Positions 1-5,659 of a stretch of DNA of 5,659 bases are shown piece after piece. Within the stretch, counting starts at the first letter, position 1, and every line of letters begins with the position of its first letter. Position numbers and translations under genes: made by a program. The notes below the pieces were generated by a model. It did not search any database. It was not told where the DNA came from and saw only the letters and a program-made list of their open reading frames with translations. The stretch is from Candidatus Altarchaeales archaeon WOR_SM1_86-2 (GTDB lineage: Archaea; Altiarchaeota; Altiarchaeia; IMC4; MCBC01), in contig MCBC01000162.1 in assembly GCA_001723855.1 (NCBI GenBank), positions 1-5,659 on the forward strand, in the 5' to 3' direction.

Positions 1-64
1 CCGCTTGGTACGAGCACCACTGGCAAAGAAATCCAACCATCTTAGGTTCAAAATTTTCTTTCAT
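1..64 (-). CDS. mvhD: Second MvhD-like protein, partial (N-terminus only)
   Basis: Only the first 21 codons are inside the window; the gene runs off the low-coordinate edge. The readable N-terminus contains NFEPKMVGFLCQWCSYQA, the typical start of MvhD/FlpD proteins: (F)xPKxVGFxC followed by the CxWC pair that helps hold the [2Fe-2S] cluster. It lines up residue for residue with the N-terminus of the other MvhD-like protein, but its SYQA after CQWC is closer to the common family form than that protein's GTGG. ATG at 64 is preceded by AAGGAG at 75-70 with a 5-base gap; the Shine-Dalgarno touches the stop codon of the upstream FrhB-like gene (75-77), so both are surely in one operon. Identification is strong despite the short stretch; length and remaining cysteines cannot be judged. 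Confidence 0.85.
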   Translation of the reverse strand, partial: MKENFEPKMVGFLCQWCSYQA

Positions 65-69
65 AGCAT

Positions 70-75
70 CTCCTT
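70..75 (-). promoter_or_regulatory. Ribosome binding site of the second mvhD-like gene
   Basis: AAGGAG ends 5 bases before ATG 64 and overlaps the last base of the preceding stop codon (TGA, 77-75). Confidence 0.65.
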
Positions 76-1184
76 CATACTTCGAGGTTTGCAAATTCAT
101 CTTCCTTGAATGTAATAAGAGGTTGTTTCTCTTCTACATTTTTTCCAGGGACATATTCAAACATATTCTGGACCGATTCGCCCACTTTAGAAAATATAGT
201 AGAAACAGGTATATCAACCGGGCATACATCAGAACACATTCCACATCCAACACAGGAGGCGCCCACGTGTATTAATCTAACAATTTGATAAAAAACCGTA
301 TCAGGAGGAATTCTCAGTCCATCTTTTTTACTAAGTTCAGCATTAAATTCCTGAGGCTCGTATTCCCTTTCTCGCGAGTCAAAATAACACAATTTACAAT
401 AACATATAGGACAAACTGATCTGCAACCATGGCAGCCAATGCATTTTCCGAAAGTTCTGATCAACCCTTCCAGACCGAATTTTTCAACACCAGTCTCACT
501 AAAAATTTTTTCTCTTTCTTTCGTTCTTTTGTTCCGTAAGTTATCTATATTTTGTAATTGGAGCTCAGCTTCCTGCAGTTCCCCCTCCATGCCATTAATA
601 AATTCTTCACCTTTACTGGTATTTATAAATAATTTACATTTTTTCTCTATGTTTTCCTTTCCAACTAAATCGATCATTATATCTGCATTATAAGGCAAAA
701 AATGTTCACAGCTTTTACAGGTTGGTCTAATGTCAGAAGGAATCTCCATTTCTTTAATTCTTTCCCAATATTGAGAAATTTTTTCATTAACATTTTCCTC
801 ATTTACTATTTCTAAGGGATAAACTCCGCCGCAGGTAAAACTTATCAATAATATGTTTTCCAGACTTCCCTGATTTAACTTCACAAGTTCTGTAAATCCT
901 CTTAGTTCACAAGGTTTTATAACAGCTGCAATGGGTTCGGACATAGGTTCTAATAAAGTAAGTCTTGCGAGAATTTTCCCTAAATTTGACGGCATAAAAG
1001 GGTAAAGGGGTAATGTATCTTTCACCTTTTCAGGATTGGTAATAATTGAATATGCAACATCCTTTGCCTTTGATATCTTAGTCAATGTTAAAATACTACT
1101 AACCTTTCCACTTTCTAAAAGAAATCTAAGGAGTGCACGGACTCCTTCATCTGCACTTTTCCTGAGTTCCAAAACTTTAGCCAC
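75..1184 (-). CDS. FrhB/FdhB-like iron-sulfur flavoprotein subunit (long paralog)
   Basis: A 369-residue paralog of the preceding gene with the same domain order. The FrhB-type core shows VIKPCELRGFTELVKL (C92), ISFTCGGV (C118) and PTCKSC (C156, C159); a charged helical linker covers about 203-230. The Cys-rich domain has C248/C251/C254/C258-Pro, C261-Y-C263-x2-C266, then C311/C314/C317/C321-Pro. After the last cluster it keeps the segment STIFSKVGESVQNMFEYVPG before LITFKEDEF, which is the fuller family pattern. Differences from the sister protein are K instead of R before PCE, and CGG instead of CPG. The two are therefore long-diverged duplicates, not a recent copy. The start is GTG, 7 bases after AGGAG (1192-1196), overlapping the previous stop by 8 bases. 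The next gene begins 10 bases downstream. Function is inferred from family and context: electron input or output for the HdrA-MvhD unit. F420, NAD(P)H, ferredoxin or formate dehydrogenase as partner cannot be told apart here. Confidence 0.85.
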   Translation of the reverse strand: MAKVLELRKSADEGVRALLRFLLESGKVSSILTLTKISKAKDVAYSIITNPEKVKDTLPLYPFMPSNLGKILARLTLLEPMSEPIAAVIKPCELRGFTELVKLNQGSLENILLISFTCGGVYPLEIVNEENVNEKISQYWERIKEMEIPSDIRPTCKSCEHFLPYNADIMIDLVGKENIEKKCKLFINTSKGEEFINGMEGELQEAELQLQNIDNLRNKRTKEREKIFSETGVEKFGLEGLIRTFGKCIGCHGCRSVCPICYCKLCYFDSREREYEPQEFNAELSKKDGLRIPPDTVFYQIVRLIHVGASCVGCGMCSDVCPVDIPVSTIFSKVGESVQNMFEYVPGKNVEEKQPLITFKEDEFANLEV

Positions 1185-2238
1185 TTTTTATCTCCTCTGG
1201 TTGGTAAGTTTCTACATAAGGTATTTCTATCTCTCTAAATTCCTCTTCTTTGTAAGTCACAAGAGGAGGAATGGATACAGGACATGCATCCTCACAGGAC
1301 CCGCAAGAAACACAGGAAAATATCATATGGGACATTCTTCCAAGATGAAAAAGCAGGGTATCGGGCGGTAACCTGAGCCCTCCCTTATTTTTTGCTCTAA
1401 TCATGTAATTTTCAGGATAAAGTTTTAATGCACCAGAATTGAAGTAACATTCACGACAGTAACAAATAGGACACACCCGCATACAGTTGCGGCAATTTAT
1501 ACACTTGCTGTAAATTTCCAAAAATTTATCCGGCCCTTCAATCTTGGATTTTAATTCCTCATGTTCCATCTGTCTTTTCTTCTCTCTTTTCTTTCTTACA
1601 TCCTTCACCTTTGTTTCCCAATCCTCCATATCATTCTCCGGTAAAATATCAAGACTTTCTAAAATATATTTACCCTTCTCAGTGCCCGGAATAAGGAAAA
1701 TACTTTTATCTTCTGATCCCAATAATCCTATGTGCAGATCTGATACTATCATACTGAATTTAGTGCATATCCTACAAACAGGTCTAGTGAAATCACTCCC
1801 CCATTGATCAAAGGTTTCTGTGAATTTTTCTATACCCTTTTTCGGATCTTTAGTGTAATCGGAAAGCTGAAGTACTCCTGGACAGTCAATACTGACAAGA
1901 AAAATATTCTCTAAGTCTATCTGCTTCAATTTATACAATTCAATAGCTGCACTTATTTCGCATGGACGCATAACTACAGCAATCTTTTGTTTAGATTTTC
2001 CCATCATGGTTAGACTCGACAATGCTTTTGCACCTTGAACAGGCATAACCGGAGGTAAAGGAGAAGCACGATCGAGGAGTGCCTGATTTTTAAGCAATAC
2101 ATAGGCAAAGGAATCCTCTGCAGGGACTTTCAAAGGAATAAGGAGTGTGTCAAAAACACCTTTAACCAATCCTCTTTCTAATAATTTTAGAATCGTTTCC
2201 TCTCGATCTTTTTCTATGGATAAAATTGCGCCTTTCAT
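1177..2238 (-). CDS. FrhB/FdhB-like iron-sulfur flavoprotein subunit (short paralog)
   Basis: A 353-residue member of the coenzyme F420 hydrogenase/dehydrogenase beta-subunit family, fused to a ferredoxin-like part. Known members bind FAD and iron-sulfur clusters and exchange electrons with F420 or act with formate dehydrogenase; the partner here is unknown. The FrhB-type core is marked by VVMRPCEISAAIELYKL (C93), VSIDCPGV (C119) and PVCRIC (C155, C158). A highly charged, probably helical linker (about 205-232) leads to a Cys-rich domain: C246/C249/C252/C256-Pro, then an unusual C259-Y-C261-x2-C264, and a second set C309/C312/C315/C319-Pro. LVTYKEEEF follows that set almost directly; in the paralog about 27 more residues lie between, so this copy appears to lack a helix. 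ATG at 2238 overlaps the mvhD stop (ATGA) with AAGGA 7 bases upstream; the end overlaps the next gene by 8 bases. No membrane segment or signal peptide is seen, so the protein should be cytoplasmic. Family assignment is good; an F420 role is inference. Confidence 0.85.
   Translation of the reverse strand: MKGAILSIEKDREETILKLLERGLVKGVFDTLLIPLKVPAEDSFAYVLLKNQALLDRASPLPPVMPVQGAKALSSLTMMGKSKQKIAVVMRPCEISAAIELYKLKQIDLENIFLVSIDCPGVLQLSDYTKDPKKGIEKFTETFDQWGSDFTRPVCRICTKFSMIVSDLHIGLLGSEDKSIFLIPGTEKGKYILESLDILPENDMEDWETKVKDVRKKREKKRQMEHEELKSKIEGPDKFLEIYSKCINCRNCMRVCPICYCRECYFNSGALKLYPENYMIRAKNKGGLRLPPDTLLFHLGRMSHMIFSCVSCGSCEDACPVSIPPLVTYKEEEFREIEIPYVETYQPEEIKSG
1192..1196 (-). promoter_or_regulatory. 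Ribosome binding site supporting a GTG start
   Basis: AGGAG, within AGAGGAGAT, lies 7 bases before GTG 1184-1182. No in-frame ATG lies nearby in the conserved N-terminal region, so the GTG start is well supported. Confidence 0.7.
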
Positions 2239-2660
2239 GTATCATTCCTTCCTTTAAGAGGATTTGGTCCCAATTTTTTTATATGGTCATTAAATTCAGC
2301 AGCCGTATCGACAAATCTTTTTCCTTCACCATGCGCGACATATCTAAACCATATTCTTTCTTCCCCAAGGCCCAGAGTTTCAAGTATAGATTTTATCAGT
2401 GCTATCTTTCGCCTAGCTTGAAAATTACCATCATTATAATGGCAATCTCCGGGATAGCACCCACTTATCACTACTCCATCTGTTCCTTCTATAAAAGCGC
2501 GCAAAATATGTACGGTAGATATAGAACCAGTACAATTCACTCTGAAAGGTATTATATTTTCAGGATAATATAGATGATGTGCAGAGGCTGTTTCAGAACC
2601 ACCGGTTCCACACCAACTGCACATAAAATAGACAATTTTTGGTTCAAATCCGTTTTCCAT
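2235..2660 (-). CDS. mvhD: MvhD/FlpD-like [2Fe-2S] electron-transfer subunit
   Basis: A small (141-residue) MvhD-family protein. In methanogens MvhD carries a [2Fe-2S] cluster and passes electrons from hydrogenase or formate dehydrogenase to HdrA; family members are often encoded beside or fused to HdrA. Visible family marks are FEPKIVYFMCSWC at the N-terminus (C14, C17), a Cys after RV (C43, in RVNCTGS), GCYPGDCHY (C68, C73) followed by GNFQA and RRK, and EGKRF near residue 112. All five conserved cysteines are present. The residues after the first Cys pair are GTGGSE rather than the common SYxGAD type. I chose ATG at 2660 because AAGGAG sits exactly 5 bases upstream and because this start lines up with the second MvhD copy at the window edge. 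An in-frame ATG at 2675 overlaps the previous stop as ATGA and would add five residues (MKGEV) that are just the Shine-Dalgarno region translated. The gene overlaps the next one by 4 bases (ATGA), so translation is probably coupled. Confidence 0.9.
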   Translation of the reverse strand: MENGFEPKIVYFMCSWCGTGGSETASAHHLYYPENIIPFRVNCTGSISTVHILRAFIEGTDGVVISGCYPGDCHYNDGNFQARRKIALIKSILETLGLGEERIWFRYVAHGEGKRFVDTAAEFNDHIKKLGPNPLKGRNDT

Positions 2661-2665
2661 TACTT

Positions 2666-2671
2666 CTCCTT
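2666..2671 (-). promoter_or_regulatory. Ribosome binding site deciding the mvhD start
   Basis: AAGGAG lies 5 bases before ATG 2660. The second mvhD-like gene has the same AAGGAG-N5-ATG arrangement (70-75, ATG at 64), which supports the shorter start over ATG 2675. Confidence 0.7.
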
Positions 2672-5068
2672 TCATGCTAGTAGCGCATCTAAAGCTAAAA
2701 TTGTCTGGTCACCTTTGAAATCCCGAAGAGAGGATGCATTGTTGGGGCAAATAGCTACACATGAACCACATGAATCACAGAGGAATGGATGGACAACTGC
2801 AATCTTCCTTTCTTCATCAATATGTCTAGCAGAGTAAGGACATGCATCTATACAAATCCCACAACCCATACATAGCGATTTGTTCACTTCTGCTATGTAC
2901 ATTGCATTGGGAGCAGGCATATATTTCTTCCCAAGTAGAACTAATGCCCGACCAACCATATCTTTAACATTGAGTAAAATCTCTTCAAACGATTTAGGGG
3001 AATGGGCAAGACCCACGGGGAAAATACCGTTGGTAGCCAATTCAAATGGTTTGGTAAGTTTTTTAATTGCCTCTTCATACGGATACATACTAACATCACT
3101 TTCAAAGAATCCTTCATAGTCTAAGGGATAACCTAAGAGGGAAGAAAGGGTTCTGTTGTTCTCTTCATCAGATATGATGCCGGTGCTCAACACAACAAGA
3201 TCGGTTTTTTCTTTTCTCCCATTACCCAAAACGACTTCAAGAGAATCTTCATTCTTTCTAACTTCGGGATAATTATCCTTCACAAATCGGATAAATTTCA
3301 CCCCTGAATCAACCGCTTTTTGATAATAATCTTCCCTACCATAATGATTTATGTCCCGGTATAGAATGGTAACCTCTGAACCTTTTTCTCGGAGTGACAC
3401 GGCATTTTTTAAAGCACTATTGCAGCAAACATGGGAGCAATAAGGTCGAGATTCGTCCCTTGATCCTATACATTGTATCATATGAACCCTATTTGGCGGC
3501 TTTTCTGAATCTATTTTCGAGAGGAGCTGGGCTTGAGTAATAACCCTCGCATCATTGCCAAAAAGAAAACCATTTGGTTTGTATTCTTTTGCACCAGTTG
3601 CCAGGAAAATAACCCCAGCATCTACTTTTATATCTTCATCCTTAATACGAACAGTTGCAAGAAAATTACCAGCATACCCATTGATATCTCGAAATTCTGC
3701 TCTTTTATAAACGGTAATATTATTAGAATTATCTACCTTTGAAATTAAGTGTTGTAGAAAATCTTTCTGCTCGTTATCAAGGTATTCGACCCCTCCTCCA
3801 AGCCTGCCTCCCCTTTCAATTACTGTTACAGGAAATCCATTACGAGCAACATCAAATGCACAGAGGAGACCCGAAAAACCACCACCGATTACTATGGCCT
3901 TTGGAGTAAATGCGTCAGCTAAAACGGGAGCTTGAGTTCCCCTCTTTACCCTTTCAACAGCACTACGGATAAGGACCAAAGCTTTTTTAAGCATTTTATC
4001 TCTATCCTGATGAACATAAATTACATCTTCTCGCAAACGGACATACTCAGAAAGTAAGGGATTAAGACCCGCCATCATCACTGTTTTTCGATATTTGAGT
4101 AATTTCTGTAGTGGAGTACACACTGCAAGGACAACTCGGTTTACTCCAGATTTTTTGATTTTCTCTGAAGTTTCCTTAATGGTAGGCGGGGTACAGCATC
4201 CTTCAATAATTTCAGCATGATGGACATTCTGAAGCTGTTCCACTTTTTCTTTTAGACTATTTAAATCCATTCTATCATTGAACGTATTAAAACAGGAACA
4301 TATAAATACTCCTATCCGCCGCTCTTGACCACTTACATCTGATAAGGCAGGAGGGGGATCTGGTTTAAAATTTGGTTCACCAAGGTATTTTAATACTTCA
4401 GTCAAGACAGCACATCCATCCCAGATAGTTTCAGGATTACCTTTTGGACCTGAAAATTCACCCACTGCAAATATTCCATCCACATCTGTCTCCACAGGTG
4501 AAAAAGGTCGAATATTACAAAATCCTTTTTTATCCGGCTTCACGCCACATATTTCAGAAAGGTTTCTCATGAGTTGGGGGGGGCGCTGTCCAGTTATGAG
4601 TATGGCACATTCTAATAATTGTTCATATTCCTTGAGATCTTTCACATAGTGAATATTTACCCTGTCTCCGCTGTCAGGAACAATTTTTAATGTATCTACC
4701 CTTTCTATTTTTACTCCTAAATCCAGCGCCTTTTGATACCATCGATAATGACCCTTACCAAAACCGCGGTAATCACTTAGGAATATCGTAACTTCTGCCT
4801 CTGGTATAATTTCCTTAATTTTAACACTTCGATATACAGAACTCACAGATAGGTTATAATTCTCATACTCAATACCAGGTTTATTAAAATGTGGAGTAAC
4901 AACGATACCAAACTTCTTGGGAATTTTTCCTGATGGCAATCTCACTGAATCCTTAACAAAATTAGTAAGAAGAGATCTTTCTGCAATTTCAGCATTTGTT
5001 ACTACAGAAGGCGACTTATGCAAAATCTTCAAGATAATCTTCTGATGGGGAATCAAATTCAGGAGCAA
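2672..5068 (-). CDS. hdrA: HdrA-like FAD/iron-sulfur protein (end of module 1 plus complete module 2)
   Basis: HdrA is the flavin-based bifurcation hub of Hdr complexes. Residues 18-230 continue the HdrA module begun in the upstream gene: SVVTNAEIAE, AEVTIFLSDYRGFGKG and DGIFAVGEFSGPKG match HdrA, but the segment that normally carries the YCSxVCC cysteines (about 53-85) has none. A second module follows. Its HdrA N-terminal domain spans 250-376 (RIGVFICSC with C257/C259, GCC at 290-292, AVCTP with C317). The FAD site is at 393-426 (GGGFSG at 395-400, RGGRLGGG), followed by ATGAKEY at 490-496. IQCIGSRDES and YCSHVCC (C544/C548/C549) are intact, and DGIF appears as NGIFPVGLAHSPK. The C-terminal ferredoxin has C733/C736/C739/C743 and C764/C767/C770/C774. 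The start shown is TTG, 9 bases after AGGAG at 5078-5082, overlapping the previous gene by 53 bases. Residues 1-16 are not HdrA-like, so true translation may instead enter by frame change. The stop lies 11 bases before the preferred mvhD start. Confidence 0.88.
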   Translation of the reverse strand: MLLNLIPHQKIILKILHKSPSVVTNAEIAERSLLTNFVKDSVRLPSGKIPKKFGIVVTPHFNKPGIEYENYNLSVSSVYRSVKIKEIIPEAEVTIFLSDYRGFGKGHYRWYQKALDLGVKIERVDTLKIVPDSGDRVNIHYVKDLKEYEQLLECAILITGQRPPQLMRNLSEICGVKPDKKGFCNIRPFSPVETDVDGIFAVGEFSGPKGNPETIWDGCAVLTEVLKYLGEPNFKPDPPPALSDVSGQERRIGVFICSCFNTFNDRMDLNSLKEKVEQLQNVHHAEIIEGCCTPPTIKETSEKIKKSGVNRVVLAVCTPLQKLLKYRKTVMMAGLNPLLSEYVRLREDVIYVHQDRDKMLKKALVLIRSAVERVKRGTQAPVLADAFTPKAIVIGGGFSGLLCAFDVARNGFPVTVIERGGRLGGGVEYLDNEQKDFLQHLISKVDNSNNITVYKRAEFRDINGYAGNFLATVRIKDEDIKVDAGVIFLATGAKEYKPNGFLFGNDARVITQAQLLSKIDSEKPPNRVHMIQCIGSRDESRPYCSHVCCNSALKNAVSLREKGSEVTILYRDINHYGREDYYQKAVDSGVKFIRFVKDNYPEVRKNEDSLEVVLGNGRKEKTDLVVLSTGIISDEENNRTLSSLLGYPLDYEGFFESDVSMYPYEEAIKKLTKPFELATNGIFPVGLAHSPKSFEEILLNVKDMVGRALVLLGKKYMPAPNAMYIAEVNKSLCMGCGICIDACPYSARHIDEERKIAVVHPFLCDSCGSCVAICPNNASSLRDFKGDQTILALDALLA
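5016..5068 (-). other. Frame-change junction between the two HdrA reading frames
   Basis: The two HdrA frames overlap here. Upstream-frame homology runs through ILAPEFDSPSEDYLEDFA to TAA at 5018-5016. Downstream-frame homology starts at about KSPSVVTNAEIAE, immediately after. In ordinary HdrA the same stretch is continuous, with similar spacing between the ATGF-like and NVVT-like motifs. Losing one base from the TTTT run at 5025-5022, or a +1 ribosomal shift just before the stop, would join them into a protein of about 975 residues. No standard prfB-type CTT-TGA site or A-rich slippery heptamer is present. The remaining explanations are a natural gene split with reinitiation at TTG 5068, a real disabling mutation, or an assembly error. 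Confidence 0.75.
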
Positions 5069-5600
5069 GTATAATTGCTCCTACATCTACTTCCTGTGTT
5101 TCTTCCAATCTTTCTATTTTCAATGCACCAGTAGGGCATATCTTTTCACATTCTCCACATTTAGTACAATGTTCAAAATCAACCAAATATATATTTTCCC
5201 AGGCAGCTTCGGGATGTACCCATATAGCCTTTCGGTCTCCAACCTCAACAGGACACACTTCAATGCATTTGTCGCATTCTATGCATGCAAAATTATTTAC
5301 AATCTGATCCTTTTTCCTGAACTTTACTTTGAAATTGCCGGCTTCCCCGGAGACTTGAAGTATTTCTCCATTGTATACATCTTGTAAACATCCCAAGGCT
5401 TTAAATAAACGCTGAGGCATGTGGCCGCAAATCCAGCAGAAATCGAGTGGATATTGAGATAATGCTTGGTTTTTTATCTCATCTATATAAGAGCCTCGGT
5501 TTATATGTATTACTTTATATCCCTTCTTGCAAAGTGCATAAGCAGCCCTGTACCCACCTAAATTTGTTCCATATATCAGTACCGTGCTTTCCTTAGCCAT
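5016..5600 (-). CDS. hdrA: HdrA-like protein, N-terminal part of a split tandem HdrA
   Basis: This is the front part of a heterodisulfide reductase subunit A (HdrA)-type iron-sulfur flavoprotein, 194 residues, expected in the cytoplasm. Residues 5-35 form a Rossmann-like beta-alpha-beta start, but the glycine motif is weak: G11-T-N-L-G-G has Asn where GxGxxG needs its second Gly, and the usual downstream GG of the FAD site is absent. C55 and C58 (DFCWIC) match the DCxxC stretch of HdrA. GNFKVKFRKK at 88-97 is typical HdrA sequence and leads into an inserted ferredoxin domain, with C106/C109/C112/C116 and C145/C148/C151/C155, each set followed by Pro. The chain then returns to the Rossmann fold (VGAIILAP) and stops at TAA about 170 residues before the HdrA fold would be complete; the missing part lies in the overlapping next gene, one frame away. 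ATG at 5600 is preferred, 8 bases after AAGGA; an in-frame TTG at 5603 is possible. The HdrA relationship is firm; whether it is a stand-alone protein is not. Confidence 0.85.
   Translation of the reverse strand: MAKESTVLIYGTNLGGYRAAYALCKKGYKVIHINRGSYIDEIKNQALSQYPLDFCWICGHMPQRLFKALGCLQDVYNGEILQVSGEAGNFKVKFRKKDQIVNNFACIECDKCIEVCPVEVGDRKAIWVHPEAAWENIYLVDFEHCTKCGECEKICPTGALKIERLEETQEVDVGAIILAPEFDSPSEDYLEDFA
5078..5082 (-). promoter_or_regulatory. Candidate internal ribosome binding site for the second HdrA frame
   Basis: AGGAG on the coding strand lies 9 bases before TTG at 5068-5066 and would allow independent initiation of the downstream HdrA frame inside the upstream one. It may be chance, because the same bases encode the conserved VGA of the HdrA strand VDVGAIILA. 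Confidence 0.35.
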
Positions 5601-5608
5601 CAAATATA

Positions 5609-5613
5609 TCCTT
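5609..5613 (-). promoter_or_regulatory. Ribosome binding site of the first HdrA frame
   Basis: AAGGA, following a run of A, lies 8 bases before ATG 5600 and 5 bases before the alternative TTG 5603. Confidence 0.55.
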
Positions 5614-5621
5614 TTTTTAAG

Positions 5622-5659
5622 TTAATAACCGAGATTTCCCATATCAAAGTGTCTAGACG
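5622..5659 (-). CDS. Possible C-terminal tail of an upstream operon gene (partial)
   Basis: The 59 bases upstream of the HdrA start are open in two frames. One ends SRHFDMGNLGY at TAA 5624-5622, leaving 21 bases before ATG 5600. The other ends in LKKGYI at TGA 5602-5600, which would overlap that ATG by one base. The tight packing of every other gene here makes an upstream gene likely, and hdrB/hdrC or another redox subunit would fit, but neither tail is long enough to recognise. The first frame is preferred because the second is low-complexity and passes through the ribosome binding site. This is a weak call. Confidence 0.25.
   Translation of the reverse strand, partial: SRHFDMGNLGY

Noticed and set aside
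75..1184. Sulfite reductase or anaerobic hydrogenase (HydB/AsrA-like) identity for the FrhB-like proteins, because of their paired ferredoxin motifs.
   Set aside because: The PCE motif followed by the (I/L)ELxKL-type helix and the CPxCYCxxC cysteine block fit the FrhB/FdhB-like family better, and both paralogs share them.
2235..2660. Selenocysteine in the MvhD-like protein, as reported for some MvhD relatives such as BamF.
   Set aside because: All five expected cysteine positions are ordinary TGC/TGT codons with no internal TGA; the only TGA is the terminal stop.
5016..5018. Stop codon readthrough or selenocysteine recoding to join the two HdrA frames.
   Set aside because: The stop is TAA, not TGA, and readthrough in the same frame soon meets another stop; only a frame change reaches the conserved sequence.
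106..5387. Several plus-strand open frames of about 60-115 codons scattered over the window, for example 1036-1371 and 2226-2573.
   Set aside because: All lie antisense to strongly conserved minus-strand genes, show no recognisable motif, and have the composition expected of a mirror reading frame.
2672..5600. Assignment to the class II benzoyl-CoA reductase subunits BamE/BamF, which are also HdrA- and MvhD-like.
   Set aside because: No benzoyl-CoA reductase catalytic subunit or NuoEFG-like subunit is in the window, and the FrhB-like neighbours do not fit that operon; a generic Hdr-type assignment is safer.
5619..5647. Promoter-like pair upstream of the first HdrA frame: TTGATA (5647-5642), 17 bases, then TAACTT.
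   Set aside because: The -10 match is poor, the stretch is AT-rich by nature, and it may be the end of an upstream coding gene.

Overview
The window holds a single minus-strand operon. It reads from high to low coordinates, with genes overlapping or separated by about 20 bases at most. It encodes parts of a cytoplasmic, iron-sulfur- and flavin-rich electron-transfer complex of the heterodisulfide reductase (Hdr) type. There is no plus-strand gene, RNA gene, mobile element, CRISPR array or terminator that I can support. The DNA is AT-rich, has good Shine-Dalgarno sites and uses ATG, GTG and probably TTG starts. The content points to a strict anaerobe (sulfate reducer, syntroph, acetogen-like bacterium or archaeon). 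I cannot name the lineage from the sequence alone.

Layout in transcription order: (1) 5659-5601, the possible tail of an upstream gene and the ribosome binding site of the next gene. (2) 5600-5016, the N-terminal part of an HdrA-like protein, with a weak Rossmann motif and an inserted two-cluster ferredoxin domain. (3) 5068-2672, the remainder of that HdrA module followed by a second HdrA module with an intact FAD motif, the Cys-rich YCSHVCC segment and a C-terminal two-cluster ferredoxin domain. Items 2 and 3 look like one roughly 975-residue tandem HdrA split by a one-base frame change near 5018-5025. (4) 2660-2235, an MvhD/FlpD-like [2Fe-2S] protein. (5) 2238-1177 and (6) 1184-75, two paralogous FrhB/FdhB-type (coenzyme F420 hydrogenase/dehydrogenase beta-like) proteins, each with a Cys-rich ferredoxin-like domain. 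(7) 64-1, the start of a second MvhD-like protein, cut by the window edge.

How the genes may work together (inference from families): in known Hdr complexes HdrA carries the bifurcating FAD and MvhD links HdrA to a hydrogenase or formate dehydrogenase. Here the neighbours of HdrA-MvhD are FrhB/FdhB-like flavoproteins, which in known complexes exchange electrons with F420 or serve formate dehydrogenase. The operon therefore probably encodes a non-standard HdrA-based bifurcating or confurcating complex, with two FrhB-like modules and two MvhD-like adaptors. HdrB and HdrC, the disulfide-reducing subunits, are not in the window, so the substrate of the complex is unknown.
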